This document shows, piece after piece, positions 36,043 through 46,881 of a stretch of 64,000 bases of DNA. The DNA is from Penicillium oxalicum (lineage: Eukaryota; Ascomycota; Eurotiomycetes; Eurotiales; Aspergillaceae): positions 1,674,001 to 1,738,000 of the forward strand of contig NC_064654.1 in assembly GCF_001723175.1 (NCBI RefSeq). Direction: 5' to 3'. How positions within the stretch are numbered: position 1 is the first letter of the stretch; each line of letters begins with the position of its first letter. The notes below the pieces were generated by a model. It saw only the letters and a list, made by a program, of their open reading frames with translations, did not search any database and was not told the origin of the DNA. Both the position numbers and the translations under genes were made by a program.

Positions 36043-38537
36043 ATGGTGAGTCAGCTGTTTTGGAAGCAGGCCGCCGCCTCTCACCGGGTAAGTCACTACA
36101 TCAGAATGAACAGGCATCTCATCAATGGCCGATGGGAGGATGAAAGACTGACTCATCCGGCAAATAGCAGGTGGCTGCGCGCCTATCTCCGCAACGGCTC
36201 TATCGTGGCCTGGCCACCGAAGCTGCCTCGACGCGCATGCCCCCATATGCAAAGATTGTCCGCAACCTTGAATTGGTTCGCAAGGTGTTGGGATCGGATC
36301 GCTCGCTCACTCTCGCCGAAAAGATCCTTTACGCTCACTTGGACAATGTCGAGGAGTCACTACTTTCCGGCACAAACAACGGTCGCGACATCCGAGGCAA
36401 GGCCAACCTGAAGTTGAAGCCGGATCGTGTGGCCATGCAGGATGCTTCGGCCCAGATGGCTTTGCTGCAATTTATGTCCTGTGGCTTGCCCTCAACTGCT
36501 GTTCCAGCCAGTATTCATTGCGATCACATGATCGTTGGGGAACGTGGCGCGGACACAGATCTTCCGGCCTCTATTCAGGGCAATGCCGAGGTCTTTGACT
36601 TCCTCGAGAGTGCAGCCAAACGATATGGTATTGAGTTCTGGCCCCCTGGTGCCGGTATCATTCACCAGAGTGTACTTGAAAACTATGCTGCCCCTGGTCT
36701 GATGATGCTCGGCACCGACAGTCACACTCCCAATGCAGGTGGTCTCGGTGCCATTGCCATTGGTGTTGGCGGTGCAGATGCTGTTGACGCACTTGTCGAT
36801 GCTCCTTGGGAATTGAAGGCTCCCAAGATTCTGGGCGTTCGGCTGGAGGGCCAGCTGAGTGGCTGGGCCTCTCCAAAGGATATCATTCTGCATTTGGCGG
36901 GTAAGCTGACTGTTCGTGGCGGTACTGGTTTCGTGATTGAGTATCATGGTCCGGGTGTGGAAACCCTCAGCTGCACTGGCATGGCCACCTGTTGCAACAT
37001 GGGTGCTGAAGTTGGTGCCACCACTTCGCTTTTCCCCTTCTCGCCAAGCATGGTGCCCTACCTTGAAGCCACGCACCGTGGCCATGTCGCCCAGGCTGCA
37101 GCTGAGATTGCTGCCTCGGGACCCGGTAACCTTTTGCGAGCTGATGGCAAGGCTGAATACGATCAATTGATCACTATCAACCTCTCTGAGCTTGAACCGC
37201 ACATCAATGGTCCCTTCACACCTGATCTCTCTGTTCCCCTCTCCAAGTTCGCCGACACCGTGCGGGAAAAGAAATGGCCCGAGACATTCGGTGCCGGTCT
37301 CATTGGTAGCTGTACGAACTCCTCGTATGAGGATATGACTCGAGCGGAGGACTTGGTTAAGCAGGCCTCGGCCGCGGGGCTCAAGCCCAAGGCGGACTTC
37401 TTCATCACTCCCGGTAGTGAACAGATTCGTGCGACTCTGGACCGTGATCAGACTCTGAACACCTTTTCAGAGGCGGGCGGTGTCGTTCTCGCCAATGCCT
37501 GCGGTCCCTGTATTGGACAGTGGAAGCGTACCGATGGCGTTCCCAAGGGTGAAAACAACGCCATTTTCACCTCCTACAACCGCAATTTCCCGGGTCGTAA
37601 CGATGGAAACCGACAGACCATGAACTTCTTGGCCTCTCCCGAACTCGTCACTGCGCTCGCATACTCTGGCAGCACCACTTTCAACCCAATGACCGACTCT
37701 CTTCCCACCCCCAGCGGCGAGACCTTCAAGTTCCAACCCCCCAAGGGCTTTGATCTCCCCAGTGCTGGCTTTGAGGAGGGCAACGCCAAGTTCCTTCCTA
37801 GCGCCGCTGTTCCCGATCCTTCCCAGGAGGTCATCGTTTCTCCGACCTCCGACCGTCTGGCGCTTCTGGAGCCTTTCGCCCCATTCCCCAAGAGTGACTT
37901 GACCGGTCTGCAGGTCCTTTACAAGGTCAAGGGCCAATGTACCACGGACACCATCTCAGCCGCCGGTCCGTGGCTGAAGTACAAGGGTCACTTGCCCAAC
38001 ATCTCCGCCAACACCCTCATCGGCGCGGTCAATGCCGCCACTGGATGAGAGAGACCAACGTTGCCTACGATGAGAATGGTAAGCCACACTCGATTCCCGA
38101 GCTTGCCGAGCAATGGAAGCAGCGCGGCATCGAGTGGCTTGTTATTGCCGAGGACAACTATGGCGAGGGATCTGCCCGTGAACACGCTGCCCTGCAACCT
38201 CGATACTTGGGTGGTCGCGTGATTGTCTCCAAGAGCTTCGCCCGTATCCACGAGACCAATCTTAAGAAGCAAGGTGTTGTGCCGTTGACTTTTGCCAACC
38301 GTGAGGATTATGATCGTATCGATGCCTGCGACACCGTCGACACCGTTGGTCTCTATGATGTTCTCCAGGCCGGTGGCCAGGGCAAGGTTCAACTTCGCGT
38401 CACCAAGAAGGCGACTGGCGAGTCGTTCCTGATCCCCGTGCAGCACACCCTGAGCAAGGAAGGATCAGTCGGCCTTTATCTTGGCTGGCAGTGCGCTGAA
38501 CTTGCTGGCCAAGAAGGTCACTGCAGATGGTCAATAG
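36043..38537 (+). CDS. acoB: Mitochondrial aconitase paralogue (AcoB/Aco2 type), disrupted by two frameshifts
   Basis: Exons 36043-36087 and 36171-38537; 83-nt intron (donor GTAAGT, acceptor TAGCAG, phase 0). MVSQLFWKQAAASHRVAARL is a mitochondrial presequence. The aconitase core shows GTDSHTPNAGGLG and the three Fe-S cysteines: Cys396 in GSCTNSS, and Cys459 and Cys462 in CGPCIGQW. The swivel domain (GEGSAREHAALQPRYLGGR, ARIHETNLKKQG) lies after a break at 38043-38050. There frame 1 ends ...NAATG then TGA, and homology resumes shifted (ETNVAYDENGK). A second break at 38459-38464 (one extra G) returns to the original frame, giving SAFILAGSALNLLAKKV and TAG at 38535-38537. Net length is about 803 aa, normal. 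Sequence is closer to the second fungal aconitase (AcoB/Aco2, linked to homocitrate dehydration in lysine synthesis in some yeasts) than to TCA-cycle AcoA. Two compensating indels suggest sequencing error at least as much as a pseudogene. Confidence 0.88.
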
Positions 38538-39178
38538 GGTGTCTTGTTGAGATTTTTCTTTCTTTTCTGTCAGCCCCCCAAAAGTCCCCCTTTCCGCCCA
38601 GGAGTTGCTGGAATCAGCTGAAAACAACTTTTTTTTTTTTTTTTTTCAGAGTACTTCGCCACTTGCGATGTACTAGATCTACCACACAGTTTTCGCATTC
38701 ATACAAGGAAGGAGATTTAGATTTCATGTTTCATCGTTTTTTTGGCTTGGCTAGATGATATCCAATGTGATTGTTCATTTTACACTACCAGGTCTTCGTT
38801 TGAGACTAATAGTAATAGCTTTGTTCCTCTAGTTGAGAATAGTAAAATCTGAGATTCAGCTGTAGTCAGCTGCATCCTCTGCTCCAGCTGGCACTAATCT
38901 GGAGCAGTATAAGAGCACCACGTTAGCCTAGTGTGTCTGATGGATACATGCGCGCCCTTTCGATGACAGACCGCACGAGTGGGGGCGGCCACTTGAGTCG
39001 AGTATTGGCCAGTTCACAGAAAGCCGCATTAGACCGTTAAAGCCGTTTTAGCCGCTCACCTCTATAAAGATCCTGTAGACCCAAACACACTTTGGCGATT
39101 TATATACATATCCAACCTTATAAAATATAATCATCTCTGACCTTGTCTGGACTTTTGTCTCACTACACTCCGGGAAAA
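38538..39178. promoter_or_regulatory. Intergenic with TATA elements before the serine dehydratase
   Basis: A T-run (about 38630-38646) lies in the acoB 3' region. TATAAA at 39063-39068 and TATAAAA at 39119-39125 sit 116 and 60 bp before the next ATG. The first is the better-placed TATA box. No ORF is supportable. Confidence 0.5.
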
Positions 39179-40488
39179 ATGCACAAGTCGACCTTGAAGC
39201 CTTGGATTGAAACGCCCCTCGTTGAATCTACCACGCTCTCCAAGCATGCAGGATGGTGCGTGTAGTTAGCCGCCATTGAAAACGCTGATGGATCCAACTA
39301 GAGACACGGCTTTACTAATTTCACCGGTCAAACTATCAGTCGCATATTTTTGAAACTAGAGCTCCTCCAACCTTCTGGCTCGTTCAAGTCTAGGTAAGTG
39401 ACCAGAGCCAAGATTTGTCTTCAACAAGGCACCACCATATTCGTCTGTAGAGTATGGCGGCGTCTCTGCTAGAGGGTTAACACTGGATTCCCAGAGGTAT
39501 CGGCAACTTGATCCTCTCCGAGCTTCGCAAGAACCGCGATAAAGCCAAATCAGTTCACTTCTTCAGCTCATCCGGCGGCAATGCCGGTCTGGCTGCTGTT
39601 CATGCGGCCCGCGATATGGGCTGCCCCTGTACCGTGGTGGTCCCCCATAGCACCAAGCCCATGATGATTGCAAAGTTACGAGATGCCGGGGCTTCGGATG
39701 TCATTCAGCATGGTGCAAGTTGGTACGAAGCAGATTCGTATCTGCGGCGGGAATTCATCGATAATCAGATCGACGAATGCGTGTCTGGGTCGGAGAATAC
39801 GCATGTAGGTCTCCGCGACAGTGTCAATGTGTACGTGCCACCGTTTGATCATCCCTTGATCTGGGAGGGTGCCGCCAGTATGATTGATGAGATGGTGGGA
39901 CAATTACCACCGCGCGAGCCCGGCGAAGAAGAGAGCGCCACTTTTCCAGCGGATGTGGTCGTTTGCAGTATTGGGGGAGGCGGGCTGTTCAATGGTGTGA
40001 TTGAAGGAATTGGGAAAAATCTTCAGAAATTCCCGGTCTGGGGTTCGAACGTTGCCACCAGGAAGAAAGTGTGCGTCCTAGCGGTCGAAACAAAAGGCGC
40101 GGACTCACTTGCCTATTCGCTTCGTCAAGGAAAGCTCTCTTCCTTGTCCCAAATCACATCGCAGGCGACTTCGCTCGGTGCGCTGCAGGTCGCAGAAAAG
40201 ACCTTTGCAAATGCGCAATCTCCTCCGGAAGGTATTGAAGTGATCAGTGTCGTGGGCTCGGATGCGGAGGCTGCCAGAGGCTCTTTGCGCTTGGCCGATG
40301 AGACAAGGCTCCAGGTCGAGTTGGCGTGTGGCATCGGACTGGAGGTGGCGATTGGGCAGCGGCTGGAAGAGGCAATTCCGGACTTGAAGCCGGAGACAAG
40401 AGTCGTGGTCATTGTCTGTGGTGGAAGCAACGTCACCTCGGAAATGTTGGCGGACTATAGAGCAAAGCTTCAATGCGGATGGGAGTGA
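39179..40488 (+). CDS. L-serine/L-threonine dehydratase (PLP, Cha1/SDH-like)
   Basis: Exons 39179-39255, 39340-39393 and 39495-40488; introns of 84 and 101 nt, both phase 2. 374 aa. Splicing rebuilds HAGCRIFLKLELLQPSGSFKSRGIGN, containing the Schiff-base lysine (Lys42 in SGSFKSRG). Further fold-type II PLP motifs are SSSGGNAGLAA (phosphate/substrate loop) and the glycine-rich CSIGGGGLFNGV. The C-terminus has VIVCGGSNVT. The enzyme deaminates L-serine to pyruvate (and threonine to 2-oxobutyrate), allowing use of these amino acids as nitrogen source. At ~370 aa and without an ACT-like regulatory domain it is the catabolic, not the biosynthetic, form. Location (cytosolic or mitochondrial) is unclear from the N-terminus. 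Confidence 0.9.
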
Positions 40489-41235
40489 CGATGAGTGTGG
40501 ATAGGAAAGTAGATACAGAGAGCTACACATGATGTATGTACCTTAGTGTGAGTAATGCGGAGCATATAATACGACATCGAGATTGTACGAACCCATCGGG
40601 GGTATACACAATGCCTTGGTGAATGGTCAGAAGCATAGGAACTCGGGTTTGGCATGCCGTCCAGTAGGTTGTATTCGCAATGGGACTCAATGTGCTCTAG
40701 ACTCGTTCACGTGGGCATCAACTATGAAGGAATCGTCTATTCTGTTCTCCCACAGGGTTCATTTATTTCAGGTGGGTTCAATGAATGAGGTATCAACTCG
40801 AAATTGGTATTAGCGTGAAGTTGACTCGAGACGGGGGGTTTCCAGCTCAGTAGAAGCATGAAAAGCAACCAAAGTATTATTGCAGCCCGCCTACCAAGTG
40901 GACTACCACGCAATGGCCAATGGAAATCGATGTATTTCTGCGGGTTTCAGCGTCGGGTACACAGCGCACGAAAGATCCAAATGAATTTGAGAGTTGATAT
41001 TTCGGTTGAGAAAGTGTATTCGTAGTCATCGTAGTACCTCAAGAATTCAACAGCAAGTCAAGCTCAAGTCTAAAATGCCGGGACTTATGCGCGGGGGAAA
41101 TGCGAGTCGGCCAAACGCCCAAGAAGAAGGGGTGGAGCGTGCTGTGCGTTGTCATGGACGATCAGAGGAGGGAGTTCCAACATAAAACTCAGAATTGGGA
41201 AATCTCACGGGTCCGTCAAAGGAACCACTGGCCAA
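40489..41235. other. Convergent intergenic region
   Basis: 3' regions of the serine dehydratase and the ankyrin gene. No supportable ORF or RNA was seen. Confidence 0.55.
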
Positions 41236-41922
41236 TTAATCGCTGTCACTGGCACTACCTGCCTCCGACCCGTTTCCATCGTTGTTCTGAATGCCTTCTG
41301 CCAGGATATACTCGGCGGATGCAAGCGTTTGCTTGATCGCCGCATTGTTGTAGACCAGATCCGCCGGTTTTTGGCCGTGCTTGTTGCGAACACGAGGGTC
41401 GCATCCAGCCTCGCACATCATCGCGATCATCTCGGCGCCCAATTCGGCATCTTTCTCGTTGGCGTATCGAACGGCAGTGTGAAGAGGTGTGTCTTTATCA
41501 ACGCGGGTCAGGGGGTCGCACTCAAAGTACTGGATATCGAAGAGGGCATCCATCACATCATCTGTAGGGCATCAAGAAAGACGTGCGTGTTAGGATCAAT
41601 CACTTCCAGGCTCTCGGGGAGAAAGAGCCAGCCGCCGATGCAGCCCACAGAGGGAACGTACAGCTGCCGTAGGTAGCGCAGATATGTAAAGCGTGGTTTC
41701 CCATGCTGTCTGTAACCTCGTTGAAGAACTTGGCCACGTCCTCATTTGATTGGCTTTCCATGTCGTGCAGGACCTGCTCAATGAGATGTGGCTGGTCGCG
41801 GCGGCAAGCTTCCACGACAAGCTCGCGAGGAGAAGCACCCTGAAGATGATTGCACCGGTAAGCAACGTCTCGACTCGATCTCACTGAGTAAAGCCAGCAT
41901 TGCTCACCTCGTCATCGGCCAT
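41236..41922 (-). CDS. Small ankyrin-repeat protein
   Basis: Minus strand, exons 41922-41908 (15 nt, MADDE), 41839-41662 and 41561-41236; introns of 68 and 100 nt. 172 aa. The second junction (donor GTACGT, phase 1) restores HALHICATYGSYDVMDALFDI. About three ankyrin repeats are visible: GNHALHICATYGS, DKDTPLHTAVRYAN and RNKHGQKPADLVYNN. An acidic Ser-rich tail ends SEAGSASDSD. The size and acidic tail recall Yar1, the Rps3 chaperone of yeast, but the repeats themselves do not prove that link, so no function is assigned. Confidence 0.82.
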
Positions 41923-42446
41923 TATTATGGGTTTGTCGAAACAAAGAGGACTATCGGAAAGACTGGAGCGGAAGTGTGTTGCGCAAGCTCAAGGACGACT
42001 GCCTGGAGCTCGGGACGCTGCAACGCGGACGATGGCGCAGAAACAGACGACACAAAGTCGTGAAACAAGAGAGCACCAATTAGGCTATTCTGGGCCAACG
42101 GTATATGCAAAGCTGGAACAGAGTGATTCAAACAAACACAGGATCTTTTGTTCACTCGCTTCCACCCATCTGGCGGGCGCTGCTTTCCCCCGGGGCATCC
42201 CACATGCCCGGACAATATGTTGTTCCGCACTTCCCCCGCCATGCGCCCCGATTAGCCGCGCGCCTAATTTTGTCCCGCGGGCTGGAGGCTCGCGATACCG
42301 TCCAGCGAAGTTTTTCTATTCTTCTCGAGAAGCCATCCATGGGCGTCGAGCAATCTGTCGTGTGAACTACAAACATTCGCAGCTTCTTTGTGAATTAAGG
42401 AACTATATATCGCAGCTATCTCTGACCTGACCGGATCGCTGCCACC
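41923..42446. other. Divergent promoter ankyrin gene / RPC11
   Basis: 524 bp between start codons. TATATA occurs at 42404-42409, about 40 bp before the RPC11 ATG. Nothing else is recognised. Confidence 0.5.
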
Positions 42447-43079
42447 ATGCCGCTCGTTTGTACGTACCAGGCCATCCTCCGTATCCCGTGTTCAAGACAG
42501 ACCAGGACCAGCGACATCTAAACCACCTTCGTTCCTTGGCAACTAACGATGAGAATCGGCCGTCCATTTTATAGTCTGTCCTAATTGTAGCAATGCTCTG
42601 ACCATCTCCCGCGCGGACTCCACGACCCAGTACCCGATGGGTGTGAATCGCTTTGAATGTCGCACTTGCCCGTACGAAGACATCATCGGAGACCGATCAT
42701 ACTACGAGAGGACGGAGATGAAGCAGAAGGAGGTTGAGGATGTCTTTGGCGGGGCCAATGAATTCGCCAATGCCGACAGTGTCGCGAGTAAGTGGCAGAG
42801 GGCCTGGTCTCCACGTCTGTCCTGGCGGGCAAGCAGACTCGTCATTAACGAACCTTTTCTTCCCTCCTTACAGCTCAATGTCCCGCGGAGAATTGCAACG
42901 GCGATCGCGCATATTTCTTCCAGCTGCAGATTCGCAGTGCCGACGAGCCGATGACCACGTTCTTAAAGGTTGGTCATCCCCCTTACATCCTGCTCCTTCC
43001 CGCTTGCATCGAACAGAGCATGACTGACGGGCGGGGGGAACAGTGCACCAGCTGTGGTGCTCGGTGGAGAGAGAATTGA
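42447..43079 (+). CDS. RPC11: RNA polymerase III subunit Rpc11 (C11, TFIIS-like)
   Basis: Exons 42447-42459 (13 nt), 42575-42787, 42874-42968 and 43044-43079; introns of 115, 86 and 75 nt. 118 aa. The N-terminal zinc ribbon is MPLVFCPNCSNAL...FECRTCPYED. The C-terminal TFIIS-like ribbon has CPAENCNGDRAYFFQLQIRS and CTSCGARWREN. The acidic hairpin pair Asp-Glu in RSADEPMTTFLK is the RNA-cleavage catalytic element. Rpc11 gives Pol III its intrinsic 3' RNA cleavage activity and is needed for termination and reinitiation. All junction phases agree and both Cys4 sites are intact. Confidence 0.95.
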
Positions 43080-45292
43080 GGGGCGGCGCAACATGTCACA
43101 GCTTCGCTCGGCGCTTGCTCTTCCTCACGGGTCTACGAACCGAGCGCATATTACCATCTCGTGACTCGTACACACTACAGTCTACACACTACAGTCTACA
43201 CACATCTTGGGGCGTTTTTGTGGGTCGGTCTACCGGGAGTTCTTTTTTTTTAACTCCATCCTGCAGCGTTAATAGCTAAAGTAATAGCATGCATATCCTT
43301 TTCTTTTCATCTCTTTGCCCTGCTCCATTTTTCCTGTCTTCTAGGGGGGATGGGGGGAGGAGGGGACGATTGGAGGTGGAACCGCGTGGCGGGTGTCTGG
43401 GAACTCAGGTGCTTCCCTTCACCATCAGCGGCGTTGTTCCATCGACGTGGTCTGCACACCACAGCGAACTGAAGCCAAATCGGCAATGGTAATAGGTCGG
43501 AGGACTCATTATAACCACTGCTATCAATTGAGATTCCCCGAGGGTGACCATCCACTGTGGACTTTTTTTTTTTTTTCAGGAAAGCTTATGTTGCGGCAAG
43601 CTTGCCAGTGCTTAGGCTGTAGACTCCTTTCAGTCATCGATAAGAGTGATGGGGGGCTGCGTCTGACACGGATCTCGCGACGTCGATAAGCGGGCCCAAT
43701 GATGAGCATACTGCCCGGGCATCCACGAAGCGTAGATTGGGTTTCGCTGCGAATGGACGGACTGAGCGAAGACACCAGCAGATCCTTAAGACGGAACGAC
43801 CTAGGATCATTCAACCATGGGATGTCCACATATGGCCGACTTGTCAGTAACCACTACGACTGTCGGCATTGTGCTGCGTGGTAATTCTCTGGATGAACAG
43901 CCTGGACCATAATCCAGCGTTCCAGCGCTCGGTCCCGAATGTAATGTCCACCACCACTTCCCAAGTTTTCGAAATCGTTCAGTCTCCCATGGACAAACCT
44001 AGTTGATCGGCATCTTTGCCAAGGATGTGTATACCATGCGACGTATTAATTACTGACCAGCGGCTACAGGAGCAATCTATGTATTGTCATGGCAGTCAAG
44101 GTTTTCACACAGAGCCACGCCGCCATGCAAAGTGGCAAAAGGCCGTGGAAGAAAAAAAAAGGAAAACAGAAAAACAAAAGGCTTGAACATCGAGAATGCA
44201 CAACATGTCTGAAGTCATCGCGGGTGGGTCCCGCTTTAAATTTTCCAATGGTCTCAGTGTTTGAGTTTTCAGCTAATGATAATTCTCTATAAAAAAAAAT
44301 TCTGCTCGTGGTTTGGCGGTGACGGCGTGCCCCTCGGCCGCGGGGTTCCTCTGGCTCCTCGACATGCTGCATGCGCCGACGGAGGCAACAGAAAATTTTC
44401 TGTCTCATGCAAACAGTCGAGCTGCCGTACGTGTGGAGTAAGAATCATGTACCACTGTGGCTCCAGGTCTCTAGAAATCCACTTTTCCAAACATATGCCC
44501 ACCGTGCAGACTGTAGTCTCAGAGGCTGCGCGGCGACTCTCTTCAATCAGATCGATGGTCAGACCAGAGATGGGTATGGATGCGTTGCTGCCCAGTCGAC
44601 CAGCGGACCCCGTAATAGGGCTCAGGCAGGGAAGTTAAGTGGGCTGGCAGCATCTGGGATGAGGATTGTGAGCAGCAACGAGAAAGAGAGAGAGAAAAAA
44701 AATTCGACCCAAGTGGAGGCAGGGGAGAGAACAGAACCAGGGAAATGGCCACCTTTGAAGGTATAGAATACAAGCTGAGAAGGTGTAGATGCCATACTGA
44801 GGACAAGTCTACAGTACGGGCAGGGTCGACCGATGAAGATTTTGCTGAGCCCCGCCTGCGGGACAACAGTTGGACTTCGTTTCTGATCTGACCCCCACCT
44901 GCACTGCCCAATTGATGCACGCGCTGGCGAAACGCAGGTAAACAAAGACCAATCAGAACCCACAAACAACTGCGGAGTGGGGTATCGGAGCACCGAAGCG
45001 GAAAGGGCTAACCCAAACCTCGCCTCTGGCCTGGGCTCGCTTGCCCCTCCATAAAAGGATTTCCCCCTCCTCGCCCCTCCCACAGAGTTTTCTTTTTCCC
45101 CTCCGTCCGCATCAGTACGTATAACTTCCCCCCTCCTGCCTTTCTCTCTCTTCCTCTTCTTTTCTCCTCTCTAACCCATCCTTCTTTTGTTCAGTACCTC
45201 TACGCACGCCGTAGTCTCTGAGCAAATTTCTTCGGAATCCTTCTAGTATCTTACAAAGAACTACAAGAATTCATTCTTGATCAACCGTCACC
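43080..45292. other. 2.2 kb intergenic including the TEF1 promoter
   Basis: No ORF is supportable. A 14-bp unit (CACACTACAGTCTA) is tandemly duplicated at 43171-43198. The right end is the TEF1 promoter (separate entry). Bases 43700-44900 look like ordinary non-coding DNA. Confidence 0.5.
45051..45292 (+). promoter_or_regulatory. TEF1 core promoter with pyrimidine tracts
   Basis: ATAAAAGG at 45051-45058 is a TATA-like element. Long C/T tracts (45061-45110 and 45127-45190) follow, then an A-rich leader into the context CACCATGG. This is the architecture of strong constitutive fungal promoters. Element calls are by resemblance. Confidence 0.6.
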
Positions 45293-46881
45293 ATGGGGTA
45301 CGTCTAGTCTCTTTCTTTTTTGTCCCATTCATGTTGGGCCTTGTCCATCAGGCCCTGTGTGCTTCTTGGATGGATTGTGGATGAGAGCCTTGGGTCTTTC
45401 ATCATCATTCGTTCTGTGAACATCCCCGCTGACTGTGTTTTGCAGTAAGGACGACAAGCTCCACATCAACATCGTCGTTATCGGCCACGTCGATTCCGGC
45501 AAGTCCACCACCACCGGTCACCTGATCTACAAGTGCGGTGGTATCGACTCTCGTACCATCGAGAAGTTCGAGAAGGAAGCCGCCGAGCTCGGCAAGGGTT
45601 CCTTCAAGTACGCCTGGGTTCTTGACAAGCTGAAGGCTGAGCGTGAGCGTGGTATCACCATCGATATCGCTCTCTGGAAGTTCCAGACCGCCAAGTATGA
45701 GGTCACCGTCATTGGTATGTCTTATCTGTTACCCCTTCCACCCGTCTGTCCATCGACTAACGTTCTCTCCAGACGCCCCCGGTCACCGTGACTTCATCAA
45801 GAACATGATCACTGGTACCTCCCAGGCCGATTGCGCTATCCTCATCATTGCCTCCGGTACTGGTGAGTTCGAGGCTGGTATCTCCAAGGATGGCCAGACC
45901 CGTGAGCACGCTCTGCTTGCCTTCACCCTCGGTGTCCGCCAGCTCATCGTCGCCCTGAACAAGATGGACACTTGCAAGTGGTCCGAGGACCGTTACAACG
46001 AGATTGTCAAGGAGACCTCCAACTTCATCAAGAAGGTTGGCTACAACCCCAAGAGCGTCCCCTTCGTCCCCATCTCCGGCTTCAACGGTGACAACATGCT
46101 CGAGCCCTCCCCCAACTGCCCCTGGTACAAGGGTTGGGAGAAGGAGACCAAGGCCGGCAAGACCACTGGCAAGACCCTCCTCGAGGCCATCGACGCCATT
46201 GAGCCCCCCGTCCGTCCCTCCAACAAGCCCCTCCGTCTTCCCCTCCAGGATGTGTACAAGATCTCCGGTATTGGCACAGTTCCCGTCGGCCGTGTCGAGA
46301 CCGGTATCATCGCTCCCGGCATGGTTGTCACCTTCGCCCCCGCCAACGTCACCACTGAAGTCAAGTCCGTTGAGATGCACCACACCCAGCTCAAGGAGGG
46401 TGTCCCCGGTGACAACGTCGGCTTCAACGTCAAGAACGTTTCCGTCAAGGAGGTTCGCCGTGGTAACGTCGCTTCCGACTCCAAGAACGACCCCGCCGCT
46501 GCTGCCGCTTCCTTCAACGCTCAGGTTATCGTCCTGAACCACCCCGGTCAGGTCGGTGCTGGTTACGCGCCCGTTCTGGACTGCCACACTGCCCACATTG
46601 CTTGCAAGTTCTCTGAGCTTCTCGAGAAGATCGACCGCCGTACTGGTAAGTCCGTTGAGGACCACCCCAAGTTCATCAAGTCCGGTGATGCCGCCATCGT
46701 CAAGATGATTCCCTCCAAGCCCATGTGTGTTGAGGCTTTCACCGACTACCCCCCTCTCGGCCGTTTCGCCGTCCGTGACATGCGCCAGACCGTTGCCGTC
46801 GGTGTCATCAAGTCCGTCGACAAGTCTGCCGGTGGTGCCGGTAAGGTCACCAAGGCCGCCCAGAAGGCTGGCAAGAAATAA
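45293..46881 (+). CDS. TEF1: Translation elongation factor EF-1alpha
   Basis: Exons 45293-45297 (5 nt: ATGGG), 45446-45714 and 45773-46881; introns of 148 and 58 nt. 460 aa, the family length. GTPase motifs are [17 protein letters not shown] (rebuilt across intron 2) and NKMD; domains 2 and 3 are complete, ending in KAAQKAGKK. It delivers aminoacyl-tRNA to the ribosomal A site and bundles actin. Codon use is strongly biased toward C-ending codons, as in highly expressed fungal genes. This bias also creates a stop-free 395-codon antisense frame that is not a gene. The five-nucleotide first exon splits the start codon from the body, as in other fungal EF-1alpha genes. Confidence 0.98.

Noticed and set aside
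36492..37202. 236-codon antisense frame in acoB
   Set aside because: Lies wholly within the certain aconitase sense frame and shows no domain.
38040..38060. Programmed stop-codon readthrough or a hidden intron in acoB
   Set aside because: Downstream homology is in a different frame, so readthrough cannot reach it, and there is no room for an intron.
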